Of a stretch of DNA of 64,000 nucleotides, positions 15,948 to 25,256 are shown piece after piece. Origin of the DNA: Prevotella sp. Its GTDB lineage: Bacteria; Bacteroidota; Bacteroidia; Bacteroidales; Bacteroidaceae. The stretch spans positions 62,001 through 126,000 of the forward strand of contig JAFTFG010000006.1 in assembly GCA_017449675.1 (NCBI GenBank), in the 5' to 3' direction. Positions within the stretch are counted from its first letter, which is position 1. Each line of letters opens with the position of its first letter. The notes beneath the pieces are model-generated. The model made no database searches and was not told where the DNA came from. It worked only from the letters and a program-made list of their open reading frames with translations. The position numbers and the translations under genes are program-made.

Positions 15948-16054
15948 TTCCTTTTTAGACGTAATACACCTAATTTAGGTGCAAAATTACAACAAATCGG
16001 TTTAAATGCAAAACAATTTTCGTTTTATTTACTAATTAATTTAATTCCCTTTTA

Positions 16055-16186
16055 TCATAGCACCCCATTCCCCATGAATCCCAATAAAAGCATGAGTAGT
16101 GCCCCTATCAGATAGATAAGGGCACTACTCCAACTCTGCTTCCCCTCGTTGTCAGAGGAATCGGTAAAGGGATTATCATAACTCAT
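16055..16186 (-). CDS. 43-residue single-span membrane protein (small ORF)
   Basis: ATG at 16186-16184, TGA at 16057-16055. The polar N-terminus (MSYDNPFTDSSDNEGKQ) is followed by one hydrophobic helix (ALIYLIGALLMLLLGF). It starts 11 bases after the pstB stop, so it could be the last gene of the phosphate operon. A perfect 11-bp inverted repeat (GAGTAGTGCCC/GGGCACTACTC, 16094-16104 and 16120-16130) lies inside it, so this stretch might instead be a regulatory hairpin that happens to be open. Family not recognised. Confidence 0.45.
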   Translation of the reverse strand: MSYDNPFTDSSDNEGKQSWSSALIYLIGALLMLLLGFMGNGVL

Positions 16187-16197
16187 ACCAACAGGTA

Positions 16198-17064
16198 TTA
16201 ACTGATACCACCACTCAAATAGTTTCTGGTCAACTCATGCTTAGGATGATTGAAAATCTCATTGGCATCGCCCTGCTCAATAACTTCACCAAGATACATG
16301 AAGATAACATGATCGGCAATGCGCTGCGCCTGTCGCAGGGTATGGGTAACCATCACGATGGAGTAGTCCTGCTTCAGTTTGACAAAGAGATCCTCAACAG
16401 TCTTGCTCGAAATAGGGTCAAGGGCACTGGTGGACTCATCGGCAAGCAGATAACTGGGCTCAACGGCAAGTGAGCGTGCCAGACAGAGGCGCTGCTGCTG
16501 TCCGCCTGAGAGTTTGTTGGCAGGAGAATGCAGACGGTCTTTCACCTCATTCCACAATCCCACAGACTCCAGATAGTGTTGCACAACCAGATCGAGTTTG
16601 CGTTTTCCGCGCACCCCATGGATTCGACAGCCATAGGCGATATTGTCGTAGATGCTCATGGGTAACGGACAAGGGCGTTGTGGCACTAGACCGATATTGC
16701 GACGCAGTTCCGTCATCTGACTGGGTCCTGCTGCTATGATATCCTGCTTGCCAAGGTTTACCTCACCGTCTATCTTTACTCCCTCTATCGAGTCTACAAG
16801 GCGGTTGAAAGTGCGTAGCAGCGTAGTCTTTCCACAGCCAGACGGACCAATAATACACGTAATCTTATTCTGTGGAATCTCCACATTGACATCCTTCAAG
16901 ATATGGGCTTTGCCAATGTGGATATTCAGATTATGTGTAGCCAAATGGGTATCCTCCAAACGAGGAAACTTACGGTCGACGATGAATGGCACATGTACCG
17001 TCCAAGGGACACGCTGGCTGATGCTACTGCCAAGCACTTGTGGTAAACTGATTGAAAAACTCAT
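16198..17064 (-). CDS. pstB: Phosphate ABC transporter ATPase
   Basis: 288 residues. Walker A GPSGCGKTTLL, signature LSGGQQQRLCLARSLA, Walker B YLLADEST and the switch His in MVTHTLRQAQRIAD are all present. PstB powers high-affinity phosphate uptake with PstA and PstC. The N-terminal 35 residues before LATHNLNIHIG are longer than usual, so a later start is possible. It has its own promoter in the 107-base gap after pstA. No phoU follows. Confidence 0.95.
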   Translation of the reverse strand: MSFSISLPQVLGSSISQRVPWTVHVPFIVDRKFPRLEDTHLATHNLNIHIGKAHILKDVNVEIPQNKITCIIGPSGCGKTTLLRTFNRLVDSIEGVKIDGEVNLGKQDIIAAGPSQMTELRRNIGLVPQRPCPLPMSIYDNIAYGCRIHGVRGKRKLDLVVQHYLESVGLWNEVKDRLHSPANKLSGGQQQRLCLARSLAVEPSYLLADESTSALDPISSKTVEDLFVKLKQDYSIVMVTHTLRQAQRIADHVIFMYLGEVIEQGDANEIFNHPKHELTRNYLSGGIS

Positions 17065-17101
17065 ATTCTTAACTATTGTTTTATGTTGGTTTCTGTGGGT
17101 G

Positions 17102-17136
17102 CAAAGTTACGGTGATTATTCTACCTATGCAATACC
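17102..17136 (-). promoter_or_regulatory. pstB promoter
   Basis: Reading left, GGTATTGCATAGG begins at 17136 and TAACTTTG sits at 17109-17102, with 27 bases from the first G to the -7 box. The TTG inside GGTATTG lies 20 bases from the -7 box and fits a -33 element. The same block with the same spacing occurs before the porin gene. Confidence 0.65.
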
Positions 17137-17171
17137 CTTTGAATAGTAAATTACATACCCTATGTTTGGTA

Positions 17172-18017
17172 TTATATCTTGTTTCGTGAGAAACGGTTCA
17201 TGATGAAACGCCCGCTCAACGAGAGGGCAAGCACAATAGCCGTCAGCACTACGGCTGCTGCGTATGCACGATCCTGCACCTCCAACTGGGGGGCACTTAA
17301 CTGGAAGAACACACTCAACGGCAGCGAGGCTGTCTGCTGTGTCAGACTGGTCGGAATGGAGTCGCTGAATCCTGCGGTGAACATAACACCTGCTGCATCA
17401 CCAATAGCACGCCCGATACTCAGCAGTGTCGCCGTGGCTATAGCAGGGGCTATCTGACGCACCACGACACCGATGGTCTCTAAGCGGGTAGAGCCAAGGC
17501 TATAGCCTGCCTCCAACAAGTCCTGCGGGATGGTCTTCGCCACCTCGTCCATTGAACGGATGAAGATGGGGATGATCAACAGTGTAACCACGAGAATACC
17601 CCCTAACAGTGAGGTGCGCAGACCGAAGAATATCATGATGGTAAAGCCGAAGGCGCCATAGACTATGCTTGGTATGCCAAATAATACGTCATAGGCAAGT
17701 CGGGCAACGGCACCAAACTTGTCGTGTGGTTTGAGATAGACATTGAGATAAAATACTACGGGAATAGAGACCGCCAATCCCAGAATGGTGGCACCGCCCA
17801 CGATGTAGAGCGAGCCGACAATAGCATTGAGGAAGCCTCCCTCCTTACCTATATAAAAGCCACCACCTGGCAGCGACGAAACCATCTCCCACGACAGTAC
17901 AGGCAGCCCACGACGGAACACCGACCAGATGACGCTGACCACAAAGAACAACACCAGCGCAATGGAGGCATACATCAATACCTTCCATATTTTTTCTATG
18001 ACAACAGCCTTTTTCAT
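17172..18017 (-). CDS. pstA: Phosphate ABC transporter permease PstA
   Basis: 281 residues with six predicted helices and the binding-protein-dependent permease (EAA-type) motif near LLEAGYSLGSTRLETI. It forms the channel with PstC. Its ATG overlaps the pstC stop (ATGA). Confidence 0.94.
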   Translation of the reverse strand: MKKAVVIEKIWKVLMYASIALVLFFVVSVIWSVFRRGLPVLSWEMVSSLPGGGFYIGKEGGFLNAIVGSLYIVGGATILGLAVSIPVVFYLNVYLKPHDKFGAVARLAYDVLFGIPSIVYGAFGFTIMIFFGLRTSLLGGILVVTLLIIPIFIRSMDEVAKTIPQDLLEAGYSLGSTRLETIGVVVRQIAPAIATATLLSIGRAIGDAAGVMFTAGFSDSIPTSLTQQTASLPLSVFFQLSAPQLEVQDRAYAAAVVLTAIVLALSLSGRFIMNRFSRNKI

Positions 18018-18904
18018 TTGTTTTGCATTTTACGTAAGACAAGTCGCGAGAACAGGTTAAATACCAACACGACAAAAAACAGGATAAACGCCGCAAACAT
18101 CAATGCGCTCTCATAAAGCGGCAACGACAGCATCTCGCCGTAGTTGTTGGCTATCAGAGCGGGAATGGGATAGCAAGCATCCAGTAATGAGCCTGGGACT
18201 ATGGCAAGATTGCCGCAGACCATGATGACAGCGATGGTCTCACCCAGTGTGCGACTGGCAGCCAAGACAATGGCGGCGATGACACCTGGTGCCGTCTTGC
18301 GCAGAATCACATCCTTGGTAGTCTGCCAGCGTGTGGCACCCAGTGACCACGCTGCTTCACGGTAATCACGTCCAACGTTGCTAAAAATCTCTATGAACAG
18401 GCTGACAAGCAGTGGGATGACGGTCACACCAAGTACAATACCCGTAGCCAATACCGTATAGCCACTGCTATTCCTGTGCAATGAGGGAGCCACTACATCC
18501 GCCACCCAAGGTACGATAACCAACATACCCCACACACCATATATGACTGATGGCAGACCTGCCAGAATGTCCAGCAAAGGAAACACATAGCGCTTCACCG
18601 ACGTATGGGCATACTCTGTCAAGTAAATACCCATAAGCAACGAGATAGGGATGGCGATACCTAATGCCAGCACTGAGACGTAAAGTGTACCCATTAGGAA
18701 AGGGAAGAAGCCGAATTTGTTATTCATCGGACGCCACTCTCCCTCGGTCAGCAAGTCCCACAGAGAGTGTTCCTGCAAGATAGGCATTGACTTCAGATAG
18801 AGTCCCACTGCCATCGCCACGACCAACAGCAGGCTGCTGACAGTCAAAATTGCCATCAGATGCTCTGCTATACGGTCTTTTAACAAACGATTATTCTTTG
18901 CCAT
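18014..18904 (-). CDS. pstC: Phosphate ABC transporter permease PstC
   Basis: 296 residues with six predicted helices. The segment YREAAWSLGATRWQTTKDVI is the cytoplasmic loop that docks PstB. It lies 40 bases after pstS, before pstA. Confidence 0.94.
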   Translation of the reverse strand: MAKNNRLLKDRIAEHLMAILTVSSLLLVVAMAVGLYLKSMPILQEHSLWDLLTEGEWRPMNNKFGFFPFLMGTLYVSVLALGIAIPISLLMGIYLTEYAHTSVKRYVFPLLDILAGLPSVIYGVWGMLVIVPWVADVVAPSLHRNSSGYTVLATGIVLGVTVIPLLVSLFIEIFSNVGRDYREAAWSLGATRWQTTKDVILRKTAPGVIAAIVLAASRTLGETIAVIMVCGNLAIVPGSLLDACYPIPALIANNYGEMLSLPLYESALMFAAFILFFVVLVFNLFSRLVLRKMQNK

Positions 18905-18944
18905 AAACGCAATTTTTCTGAATTTAGGAAACGAAATCCAGCAA

Positions 18945-19925
18945 TTAATTTCCTTTTAATTTCTTCAGTCCTGCATCCAGTTTGTCCTGTGGAATCTCTA
19001 TATATCCCTGACCTTCATTCTCTTTCTGTCCATCAGTCAAAATATACTCAAGAAATGCCACTACCACGGGATCTGTCGGCACCCCATTCGACACGAAATA
19101 CAAATCACGTGCGGGAGGTGAGGGATAGCGACCATCGGAAATAGCCTTTATTACCCCCTCCTTGGTATCATAAAAGTCCTCCTCTGGATCAATCTGTCCG
19201 TTACCGTTTACATCAATAGGAGCCACAGCGATTCCAGGATTAGGCTTACCTGTCTTGGTGTCATAGGCATATCCTATGTTATTCAGTCCCAATCCATTCA
19301 AGTCCTTCTGGATAGCGGCAGCCAGACCAGGGTCACCATACACAGCAGTTCCTTTCAGGTCTTCCTGCTTCTTCCCTAGATACAAAGCCCAGGTTTCCGC
19401 CGCACCACAAGCATCGCTACGAGTATAGACAACAATGGGAGTAGCGTCACTGGTACCTGCCACTTGTCCCCATGTTTTCTTCTCACCTTTAATCCACAGC
19501 GCTACCAAATCATCGCGAGTAATACCATGCTTTTTCAAATCATTGTAAACAGGATTGCTGGAATTGATGGTAGGCACTACGGCATCCTTTGCCACCGCAA
19601 AGCCTACAGCACCTCGCTCTTCCTCAGCAGCACTCAGGTCACGGCTTACCATACCGAAATCCACCACACCAGCGATAGCATCGGTCACTCCTTTACCTGC
19701 ACCACCTGCCGACACATCAATCTTCACGTCGGGATGCAATTTCTGAAACTCGTTTGCCCACTGCACGGCAAGAGGATAGAGCGCAAAGGCTCCTGACAGG
19801 GAGATTTCGCCGTGGAGCGTTCCGTCGGCATCAACTCGTGATTCTTTCTTACCGCCACAAGCAGTAAGCGACAAAGCAAGCACAACAGCACTTAATGTCG
19901 CAATTGTAAAATGTTTCTTGTTCAT
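18945..19925 (-). CDS. pstS: Phosphate-binding lipoprotein PstS
   Basis: 326 residues from the ATG at 19925 (MNKKHFTIATLS); longer in-frame starts run into the porin gene. A lipoprotein signal ends LSLTAC. PstS-like features are LSGAFALYPLAVQW and GAGKGVTDA near the N-terminus and the ARDLYFVSNG region. It binds phosphate in the periplasm for PstCAB. It contains a short Asp-rich insert (PIDVNGNGQIDPEEDF) that resembles an EF-hand loop. Confidence 0.94.
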   Translation of the reverse strand: MNKKHFTIATLSAVVLALSLTACGGKKESRVDADGTLHGEISLSGAFALYPLAVQWANEFQKLHPDVKIDVSAGGAGKGVTDAIAGVVDFGMVSRDLSAAEEERGAVGFAVAKDAVVPTINSSNPVYNDLKKHGITRDDLVALWIKGEKKTWGQVAGTSDATPIVVYTRSDACGAAETWALYLGKKQEDLKGTAVYGDPGLAAAIQKDLNGLGLNNIGYAYDTKTGKPNPGIAVAPIDVNGNGQIDPEEDFYDTKEGVIKAISDGRYPSPPARDLYFVSNGVPTDPVVVAFLEYILTDGQKENEGQGYIEIPQDKLDAGLKKLKGN

Positions 19926-19938
19926 ATTCGTGTTGGTT

Positions 19939-20907
19939 TTAGAATTGTAAAATGAATTGGGTCTCAAACTGATTAACATCTTTTGCCACCTTATTATTAG
20001 TATATGTATAAGCCGCCTGAATGCGCAGTTTCTTGATGGGAATGACATTCACACCCACTTGATAGTTCCACTGCTGCTCGTCTTGGTCCCGGTCGGTCTT
20101 GAAATAGTCTACACTCACTACAGGCTGTACATTTTTCGATACCCAGTAGGCTGCCGTGGCATATGCACCATCACTTTTCTGACCAGCCGTGTTTCCGTTG
20201 AGGTACTCACCACGCAGGGTCAACCTGTCGTCTTTATACTCCACACCTGCCGAAGTACGGATGCGCACATGTTCATCGCCCTTGGCACCGTATGCTCCCT
20301 GATAATGTCCTACGCTGAAAGCCAATTCCTTTAGGGGTCTTAACCATATCAGACCAGCAAAATCCTTTTTGTCATTGTCGTCCTTAATATTGATGCCATT
20401 ACCATTGAACACGCCGACACGATAACTTACCACCTTATCAAATAAATCTCCATAGAATGTCACGCCCACGTCACGTCCATTGGCTTTCAGTCCACTAAGA
20501 TCGTTATAACCGTTCAGCCGAGCCACTGCTGCGGGATTCTCGATGGTCAGCCATGTGGCAGGACCGTAGAGTGTCTCTTGCGAATACTGCACCTTATATT
20601 CACCTATCTGTATGTTAAACGCTGGTGTTATCTTCCATCTCAGGAAGGCATCAATCACCTTGACCGTCGTCTCATACTCCGCCTGAAACTTATAATCCAG
20701 TTTATCACTCAGTGAACCGTCAGCGGCAAGTCGAATACGACGAATATCAAACCCATGCGTGTCGTCCTCCTTGTCACTCCACGCATAGCGCACATTAACC
20801 ATACCCGAAATTTTTGGTGCCTTAAACTCTTGAGCAACTGCTGGGAGCAGTGCTACCATGGTTAGAACGCCCACAAGCGCAATCCTGATTTCTCCCAAAT
20901 TTCTCAT
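19939..20907 (-). CDS. Phosphate-selective porin O/P family outer-membrane protein
   Basis: 322 residues. A signal peptide ends VAQ, followed by alternating beta strands, the FDIRRIRLAADG region typical of OprO/OprP proteins, and a terminal Phe (FETQFILQF). It probably lets phosphate across the outer membrane. It is first in the pst locus, 13 bases before pstS, directly behind the promoter. Confidence 0.88.
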   Translation of the reverse strand: MRNLGEIRIALVGVLTMVALLPAVAQEFKAPKISGMVNVRYAWSDKEDDTHGFDIRRIRLAADGSLSDKLDYKFQAEYETTVKVIDAFLRWKITPAFNIQIGEYKVQYSQETLYGPATWLTIENPAAVARLNGYNDLSGLKANGRDVGVTFYGDLFDKVVSYRVGVFNGNGINIKDDNDKKDFAGLIWLRPLKELAFSVGHYQGAYGAKGDEHVRIRTSAGVEYKDDRLTLRGEYLNGNTAGQKSDGAYATAAYWVSKNVQPVVSVDYFKTDRDQDEQQWNYQVGVNVIPIKKLRIQAAYTYTNNKVAKDVNQFETQFILQF

Positions 20908-20947
20908 ACCTATTATTGTCTTTATTCAGTTGTTGTGTATCTGGGTG

Positions 20948-20982
20948 CAAAGTTATACACAAAACCCCACCCATGCAATACC
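20948..20982 (-). promoter_or_regulatory. Promoter of the porin-pst operon
   Basis: Reading left, GGTATTGCATGGG begins at 20982 and TAACTTTG lies at 20955-20948, again 27 bases apart. The extended match to the pstB promoter suggests shared control, perhaps by phosphate. Confidence 0.65.
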
Positions 20983-21056
20983 ATGAGCGGGGTAATTTGA
21001 TTCCCGAAATCTTGTGATAAAAGGTGGCTAACCTTTGGTATAACCACCATCTGCGG

Positions 21057-21767
21057 TCAGTGTCGCTGATGTAGTCCACATTCACGGTGGTCAGGTGACT
21101 CCCACCACCAGCGACCAGCACGGACATCCTCGCCAGGCTGGACGGCACGGGTGCAAGGTTCACAGCCGATACTGGGATAATTCTTGTCGTGCAGTTTGTT
21201 ATAGGGCACATGATGCTGGCGGATATAGTCCCATACCTGCTGCTCGGTCCATGAGATAAGAGGGTTCACCTTAATAAGTTGGTGCATCTCGTCCCATTCC
21301 ACGACTTGCATATCCTGTCGAGTGACGCTCTGCTCACGACGCAGACCACAAATCCAGACATCGAGTCCCTGAAAGGCACGGTTGAGTGGTTCTATCTTAC
21401 GAATCTGACAGCAGCGATGGCGACTCTCTATACTATTGTAAAAGAGATTGATGCCCTCTTCGCACACCATGCGCTGCACCTCTCGATAGTCAGGGAAGAA
21501 CACCTCAATCTGTATACCATAGGTCAGGTTGGTCTTATCGATAAGTTGATAGGTCTCAGGGAAGAGACGACCTGTATCGAGGGTAAAAATACGGGCTTTC
21601 TTATCATGGCGGACAATGATGTCTGTCAAGGTCTGATCCTCGATGGAGAGGGAAGAGGAAAGGGCGATGCGCCCTGAGTATGCCTGGAGGAAATAGCCGA
21701 CAACCTCCTGAGCGGACGCGTCGCGGAATCGTTCGTTCAAATCACGTATGAGTTGTGTTCGTTCCAT
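21057..21767 (-). CDS. cysH: Adenylylsulfate (APS) reductase, thioredoxin-dependent type
   Basis: 236 residues. A PP-loop-like N-terminal region (IALSSSLSIEDQTL) and the SRHRCC pair plus GCEPC pair give four cysteines, the mark of 4Fe-4S APS reductases rather than PAPS reductases. That agrees with no APS kinase (cysC) being seen. It reduces APS to sulfite. The start at 21767 overlaps the cysN tail by 31 bases. It is the last gene of the sulfate run. Confidence 0.92.
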   Translation of the reverse strand: MERTQLIRDLNERFRDASAQEVVGYFLQAYSGRIALSSSLSIEDQTLTDIIVRHDKKARIFTLDTGRLFPETYQLIDKTNLTYGIQIEVFFPDYREVQRMVCEEGINLFYNSIESRHRCCQIRKIEPLNRAFQGLDVWICGLRREQSVTRQDMQVVEWDEMHQLIKVNPLISWTEQQVWDYIRQHHVPYNKLHDKNYPSIGCEPCTRAVQPGEDVRAGRWWWESPDHRECGLHQRH

Positions 21768-23065
21768 ATTGCTTCTGTTTTAATCATACCAGCACCTACG
21801 GTCTCGTTGGTGTCTGGGTCAATGAATATAATGCTGCCCGTGATGCGGTTCAGACGATAGTCGTCGAAAGTGAGGGGTTGAGCCGTATGGACGCTGATCT
21901 CTGCGATGTCGTTCATCTTCAGTTGTGACACGCCAGGCTCCTTCTCTAAAGTATTGATGTTACGGCGGAAATTGATAGTCCGAACGATGGCGAGAGTCTC
22001 GCTGGTTGTCTGTCGTACAATATACTTCGAACGGGGCAACAGTGGCTGTTCGTTGAACCAGCAGACATCAAGGCGAATATCTTGTTCCTGATGGGGCTGA
22101 GGCTCATCAATCTTTACAAGAAGGTTACCACGTGAGATGTCTATGTCATCGGCAAGTTGCAAAGTGACACTCTGGGGCGGTGTCGCCTCAGTGAGTTCCT
22201 CGGCTGCCTGTGTGATGTGGGTCACAACAGACTCCATCCCACTGGGCAAGACCTTCACACGGTCACCAATACGGATGATGCCACTGGCAACACGACCAGC
22301 GTACCCTCGGAAGTCGGGGAAGCGACTACTGATAGGGCGGATGACGTATTGCACAGGGAAACGAAAAGCACGCAGAATATCGGTCTCGACATTCGACGCC
22401 GATTTGCTGACTGGTACGGTTTCCAAGAATTCTAACAACGGAACGCCCGTATACCAAGGCGTTTGTTCTGAGCGGTTTACTACGTTATCACCGTTCTTTG
22501 CCGAGATAGGTATGAAAGTGACGTTTTGGATATGAAGCGTCTGAGCCATCCGCTGATAATCAGCAACAATCTTGTTGAATACTTCTTCAGAGAAATCCAC
22601 AAGATCCATCTTGTTCACCGCAACGACAATATGGGGAATGCCAAGTAGCGACGATATATAGGAGTGGCGTACGGTCTGCTCCAGTACACCATGACGCGCA
22701 TCAACCAATATAATGCTCAAGTCGGCTGTCGAAGCACCCGTCACCATGTTACGTGTGTACTGTATGTGTCCTGGTGTGTCAGCAATGATAAACTTTCGCT
22801 TGGGGGTGGCAAAATAACGATAAGCCACATCGATAGTGATACCTTGTTCGCGCTCAGCCCGTAGGCCATCGGTCAGCAATGCAAGATTCACCTCCTCGTT
22901 GCCACGTGATTTCGAAGCGGTCTCCACCGCCTCCAACTGGTCTTCAAATATCGACTTAGAGTCGTACAGCAGTCGTCCGATGAGTGTCGACTTGCCGTCA
23001 TCTACGCTGCCCGCCGTCGAAAAGCGCAGCAACTGCATATCTAAATAACCTCTTTCTGTTGCCAT
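21737..23065 (-). CDS. cysN: Sulfate adenylyltransferase subunit 1 (GTPase)
   Basis: 442 residues from MATERGYLDM at 23065; the longer frame to 23185 lies within cysD. GTPase motifs GSVDDGKSTL, DTPGH and NKMDLV are intact and EF-Tu-like beta-barrel domains follow. With CysD it makes APS from sulfate and ATP. There is no fused APS kinase domain. Confidence 0.96.
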   Translation of the reverse strand: MATERGYLDMQLLRFSTAGSVDDGKSTLIGRLLYDSKSIFEDQLEAVETASKSRGNEEVNLALLTDGLRAEREQGITIDVAYRYFATPKRKFIIADTPGHIQYTRNMVTGASTADLSIILVDARHGVLEQTVRHSYISSLLGIPHIVVAVNKMDLVDFSEEVFNKIVADYQRMAQTLHIQNVTFIPISAKNGDNVVNRSEQTPWYTGVPLLEFLETVPVSKSASNVETDILRAFRFPVQYVIRPISSRFPDFRGYAGRVASGIIRIGDRVKVLPSGMESVVTHITQAAEELTEATPPQSVTLQLADDIDISRGNLLVKIDEPQPHQEQDIRLDVCWFNEQPLLPRSKYIVRQTTSETLAIVRTINFRRNINTLEKEPGVSQLKMNDIAEISVHTAQPLTFDDYRLNRITGSIIFIDPDTNETVGAGMIKTEAIWNEHNSYVI

Positions 23066-23081
23066 AACTATGAAATATGAA

Positions 23082-23981
23082 TTAAAAATACCCTGCTTTC
23101 TTACGGTCTTCCATTGATGTCTCACTGCGTTTGTCATCGGCACGCCCACCACGTTCTGTGACACGGGTAGCGGCAATTTCCTCAATAATGTCCTCTAAGG
23201 AATGGGCTGTAGAGAGTGTCAGCCCTGTACAGGTGATGTCGCCGATGGTACGGCAACGTACTTGCTTGGTGACCACTTGCTCCGTAGGCTTCAACTTAAT
23301 ACAAGGCTCGGCAGCCAGCCACTGACCGTCACGTTCGAACACCTGACGTTCGTGGGTAAAATAGAGACTGGGCATTTCTATCTGCTCATGCAAGATATAC
23401 TGCCATACATCCATCTCCGTCCAATTGGAGATTGGGAATACACGAAAATGCTCTCCCATCGCCTTACGTCCGTTGAATATATTCCAGAGTTCAGGACGCT
23501 GATTCTTGGGATTCCACTGTCCAAACTCATCCCGATGACTGAAGAAGCGTTCCTTAGCACGCGCTTTCTCCTCATCGCGACGAGCGCCTCCAATAGCCGC
23601 ATCGAAATGGTATTTCTCAATAGTGTCAAGCAGTGTCGTTGTCTGGAGTTTATTGCGAGAGGCGTAATAGCCGGTTTCCTCCTTTACTCGTCCAGTATCA
23701 ATACTTTCCTGTACGGAACCAACAATCAACTCGGCACCGAGTTTATTGACCAATGCATCACGGTAGTCAAGCGTCTCCTGGAAGTTGTGCCCTGTATCAA
23801 TATGCAACAGGGGGAAGGGAATCTTTGCAGGATAGAATGCCTTGTAGGCAAGGTGGACAATGACTATCGAGTCCTTGCCACCAGAAAAGAGAATGACGGG
23901 GCATTCAAACTGCGCGGCCACCTCACGGAGTACATATATGCTCTCCGATTCTAATTCTTTCAAATGGGTGATGTTGCTCAT
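23082..23981 (-). CDS. cysD: Sulfate adenylyltransferase subunit 2
   Basis: 299 residues, standard length. PP-loop SGGKDSIVIVHLA (about residues 33-45) binds ATP. GHNFQETLDYRD and RRDEEKARAKER are CysD signatures. Its start abuts the hemL stop and cysN follows after 16 bases. Confidence 0.97.
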   Translation of the reverse strand: MSNITHLKELESESIYVLREVAAQFECPVILFSGGKDSIVIVHLAYKAFYPAKIPFPLLHIDTGHNFQETLDYRDALVNKLGAELIVGSVQESIDTGRVKEETGYYASRNKLQTTTLLDTIEKYHFDAAIGGARRDEEKARAKERFFSHRDEFGQWNPKNQRPELWNIFNGRKAMGEHFRVFPISNWTEMDVWQYILHEQIEMPSLYFTHERQVFERDGQWLAAEPCIKLKPTEQVVTKQVRCRTIGDITCTGLTLSTAHSLEDIIEEIAATRVTERGGRADDKRSETSMEDRKKAGYF

Positions 23982-25256
23982 TTATTCTAAACTTTCTTTA
24001 ATTGATTTCAATACATAGTCCAGAATATCATCTGTATGACATTCGGAAATGAAGTTACCCTCAAATTGGGAAGGTGAGACATAGATACCATGTTCCAGCA
24101 TACGGCGGAAGTAGTGGGCAAAACGCTCTTTATCGCTACGAAGAGCATCAGTGAAATTGCACACAGGAGCATCATTGAAGAACAGGGTAAACATCGATCC
24201 ACAATGACTCAACTGAATCCCCTTACCTTGGATAATGCCTTGTAGTTCTGTGATGAACCGATTGCTACGCTTTTCCAGTTTCTCATAAAAACCTGAGAAG
24301 GCCAGTTGATGAAGTGTCTCCAAACCTGCCGCCATCGCCACAGGATTTCCACTGAGAGTTCCTGCCTGATAGACAGGACCATCAGGAGCCAATTGTGCCA
24401 TGATGTCTGCACGTCCTCCAAAGGCAGCAGCAGGGAACCCACCGCCCACAATCTTACCGACAGTAGTCATATCTGGACTAATGCCAAAGCGCTCTTGGGC
24501 TCCTCCAAGAGCCAGACGGAAGCCTGTAATCACCTCGTCGAAGATGAGTATAGCACCGTATTGGGTAGTCAGTTGGCGTGTGGCACGCAGGAATTCAAGT
24601 GACGGAACCACTACGCCCATATTACACGCCACAGGCTCCAGAATGACAGCAGCCACATGGTCACCATGCTCACGGAAATACTGCTCCAAAACGTCTACAT
24701 TATTATAAGGAAGGCATACCGTATGTTTCGTGAAGTCATCCGGAACACCCGCACTGGAGGCTGTACTGATATTAGCCACTCCAGATCCCGCACTTACCAG
24801 CAGATGGTCGGCATGACCATGATAGTTGCCTTCGAACTTTACCAATGTGTCACGTCCCGTAAAGCCCCGAGCCACACGGATGGCTGACATCGTAGCCTCG
24901 GTTCCACTGTTGACAAAACGCAGTCGCTCCATTGATGGAAAAGCCTCACGCACACGTTCTGCCAGCAAGGTCTCGACTTCAGTAGGTATGCCATAACTAC
25001 TGCCACGTTGAACAGCCTCTATAGCCCGTCGACTGACGGCTGGATTATTGTGTCCTAAGATGAAAACGCCCCACGACATACAGAAGTCTATGAACGTGTT
25101 GCCATCAATGTCTGTCACATAGGCACGATTAGCACGCTCAATAAAAAGGGGTGTAGTGCCCACACTGCGTAAAGCCCGGACTGGACTGTTGACTCCGCCA
25201 GGGATGACTTGTTGTGCCCGTTCGAAGGCTGCTGCAGATAATATTCTCTGTTTCAT
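23982..25256 (-). CDS. hemL: Glutamate-1-semialdehyde 2,1-aminomutase
   Basis: 424 residues. The PLP-binding lysine is in TTVGKIVGGG; NSGTEATMSAIRVARG and FDEVITGFR are aminomutase motifs. It makes 5-aminolevulinate from glutamate-1-semialdehyde after HemA. The start at 25256 is chosen because its ATG overlaps the hemB stop (ATGA); an ATG two codons earlier is possible. Confidence 0.96.
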   Translation of the reverse strand: MKQRILSAAAFERAQQVIPGGVNSPVRALRSVGTTPLFIERANRAYVTDIDGNTFIDFCMSWGVFILGHNNPAVSRRAIEAVQRGSSYGIPTEVETLLAERVREAFPSMERLRFVNSGTEATMSAIRVARGFTGRDTLVKFEGNYHGHADHLLVSAGSGVANISTASSAGVPDDFTKHTVCLPYNNVDVLEQYFREHGDHVAAVILEPVACNMGVVVPSLEFLRATRQLTTQYGAILIFDEVITGFRLALGGAQERFGISPDMTTVGKIVGGGFPAAAFGGRADIMAQLAPDGPVYQAGTLSGNPVAMAAGLETLHQLAFSGFYEKLEKRSNRFITELQGIIQGKGIQLSHCGSMFTLFFNDAPVCNFTDALRSDKERFAHYFRRMLEHGIYVSPSQFEGNFISECHTDDILDYVLKSIKESLE

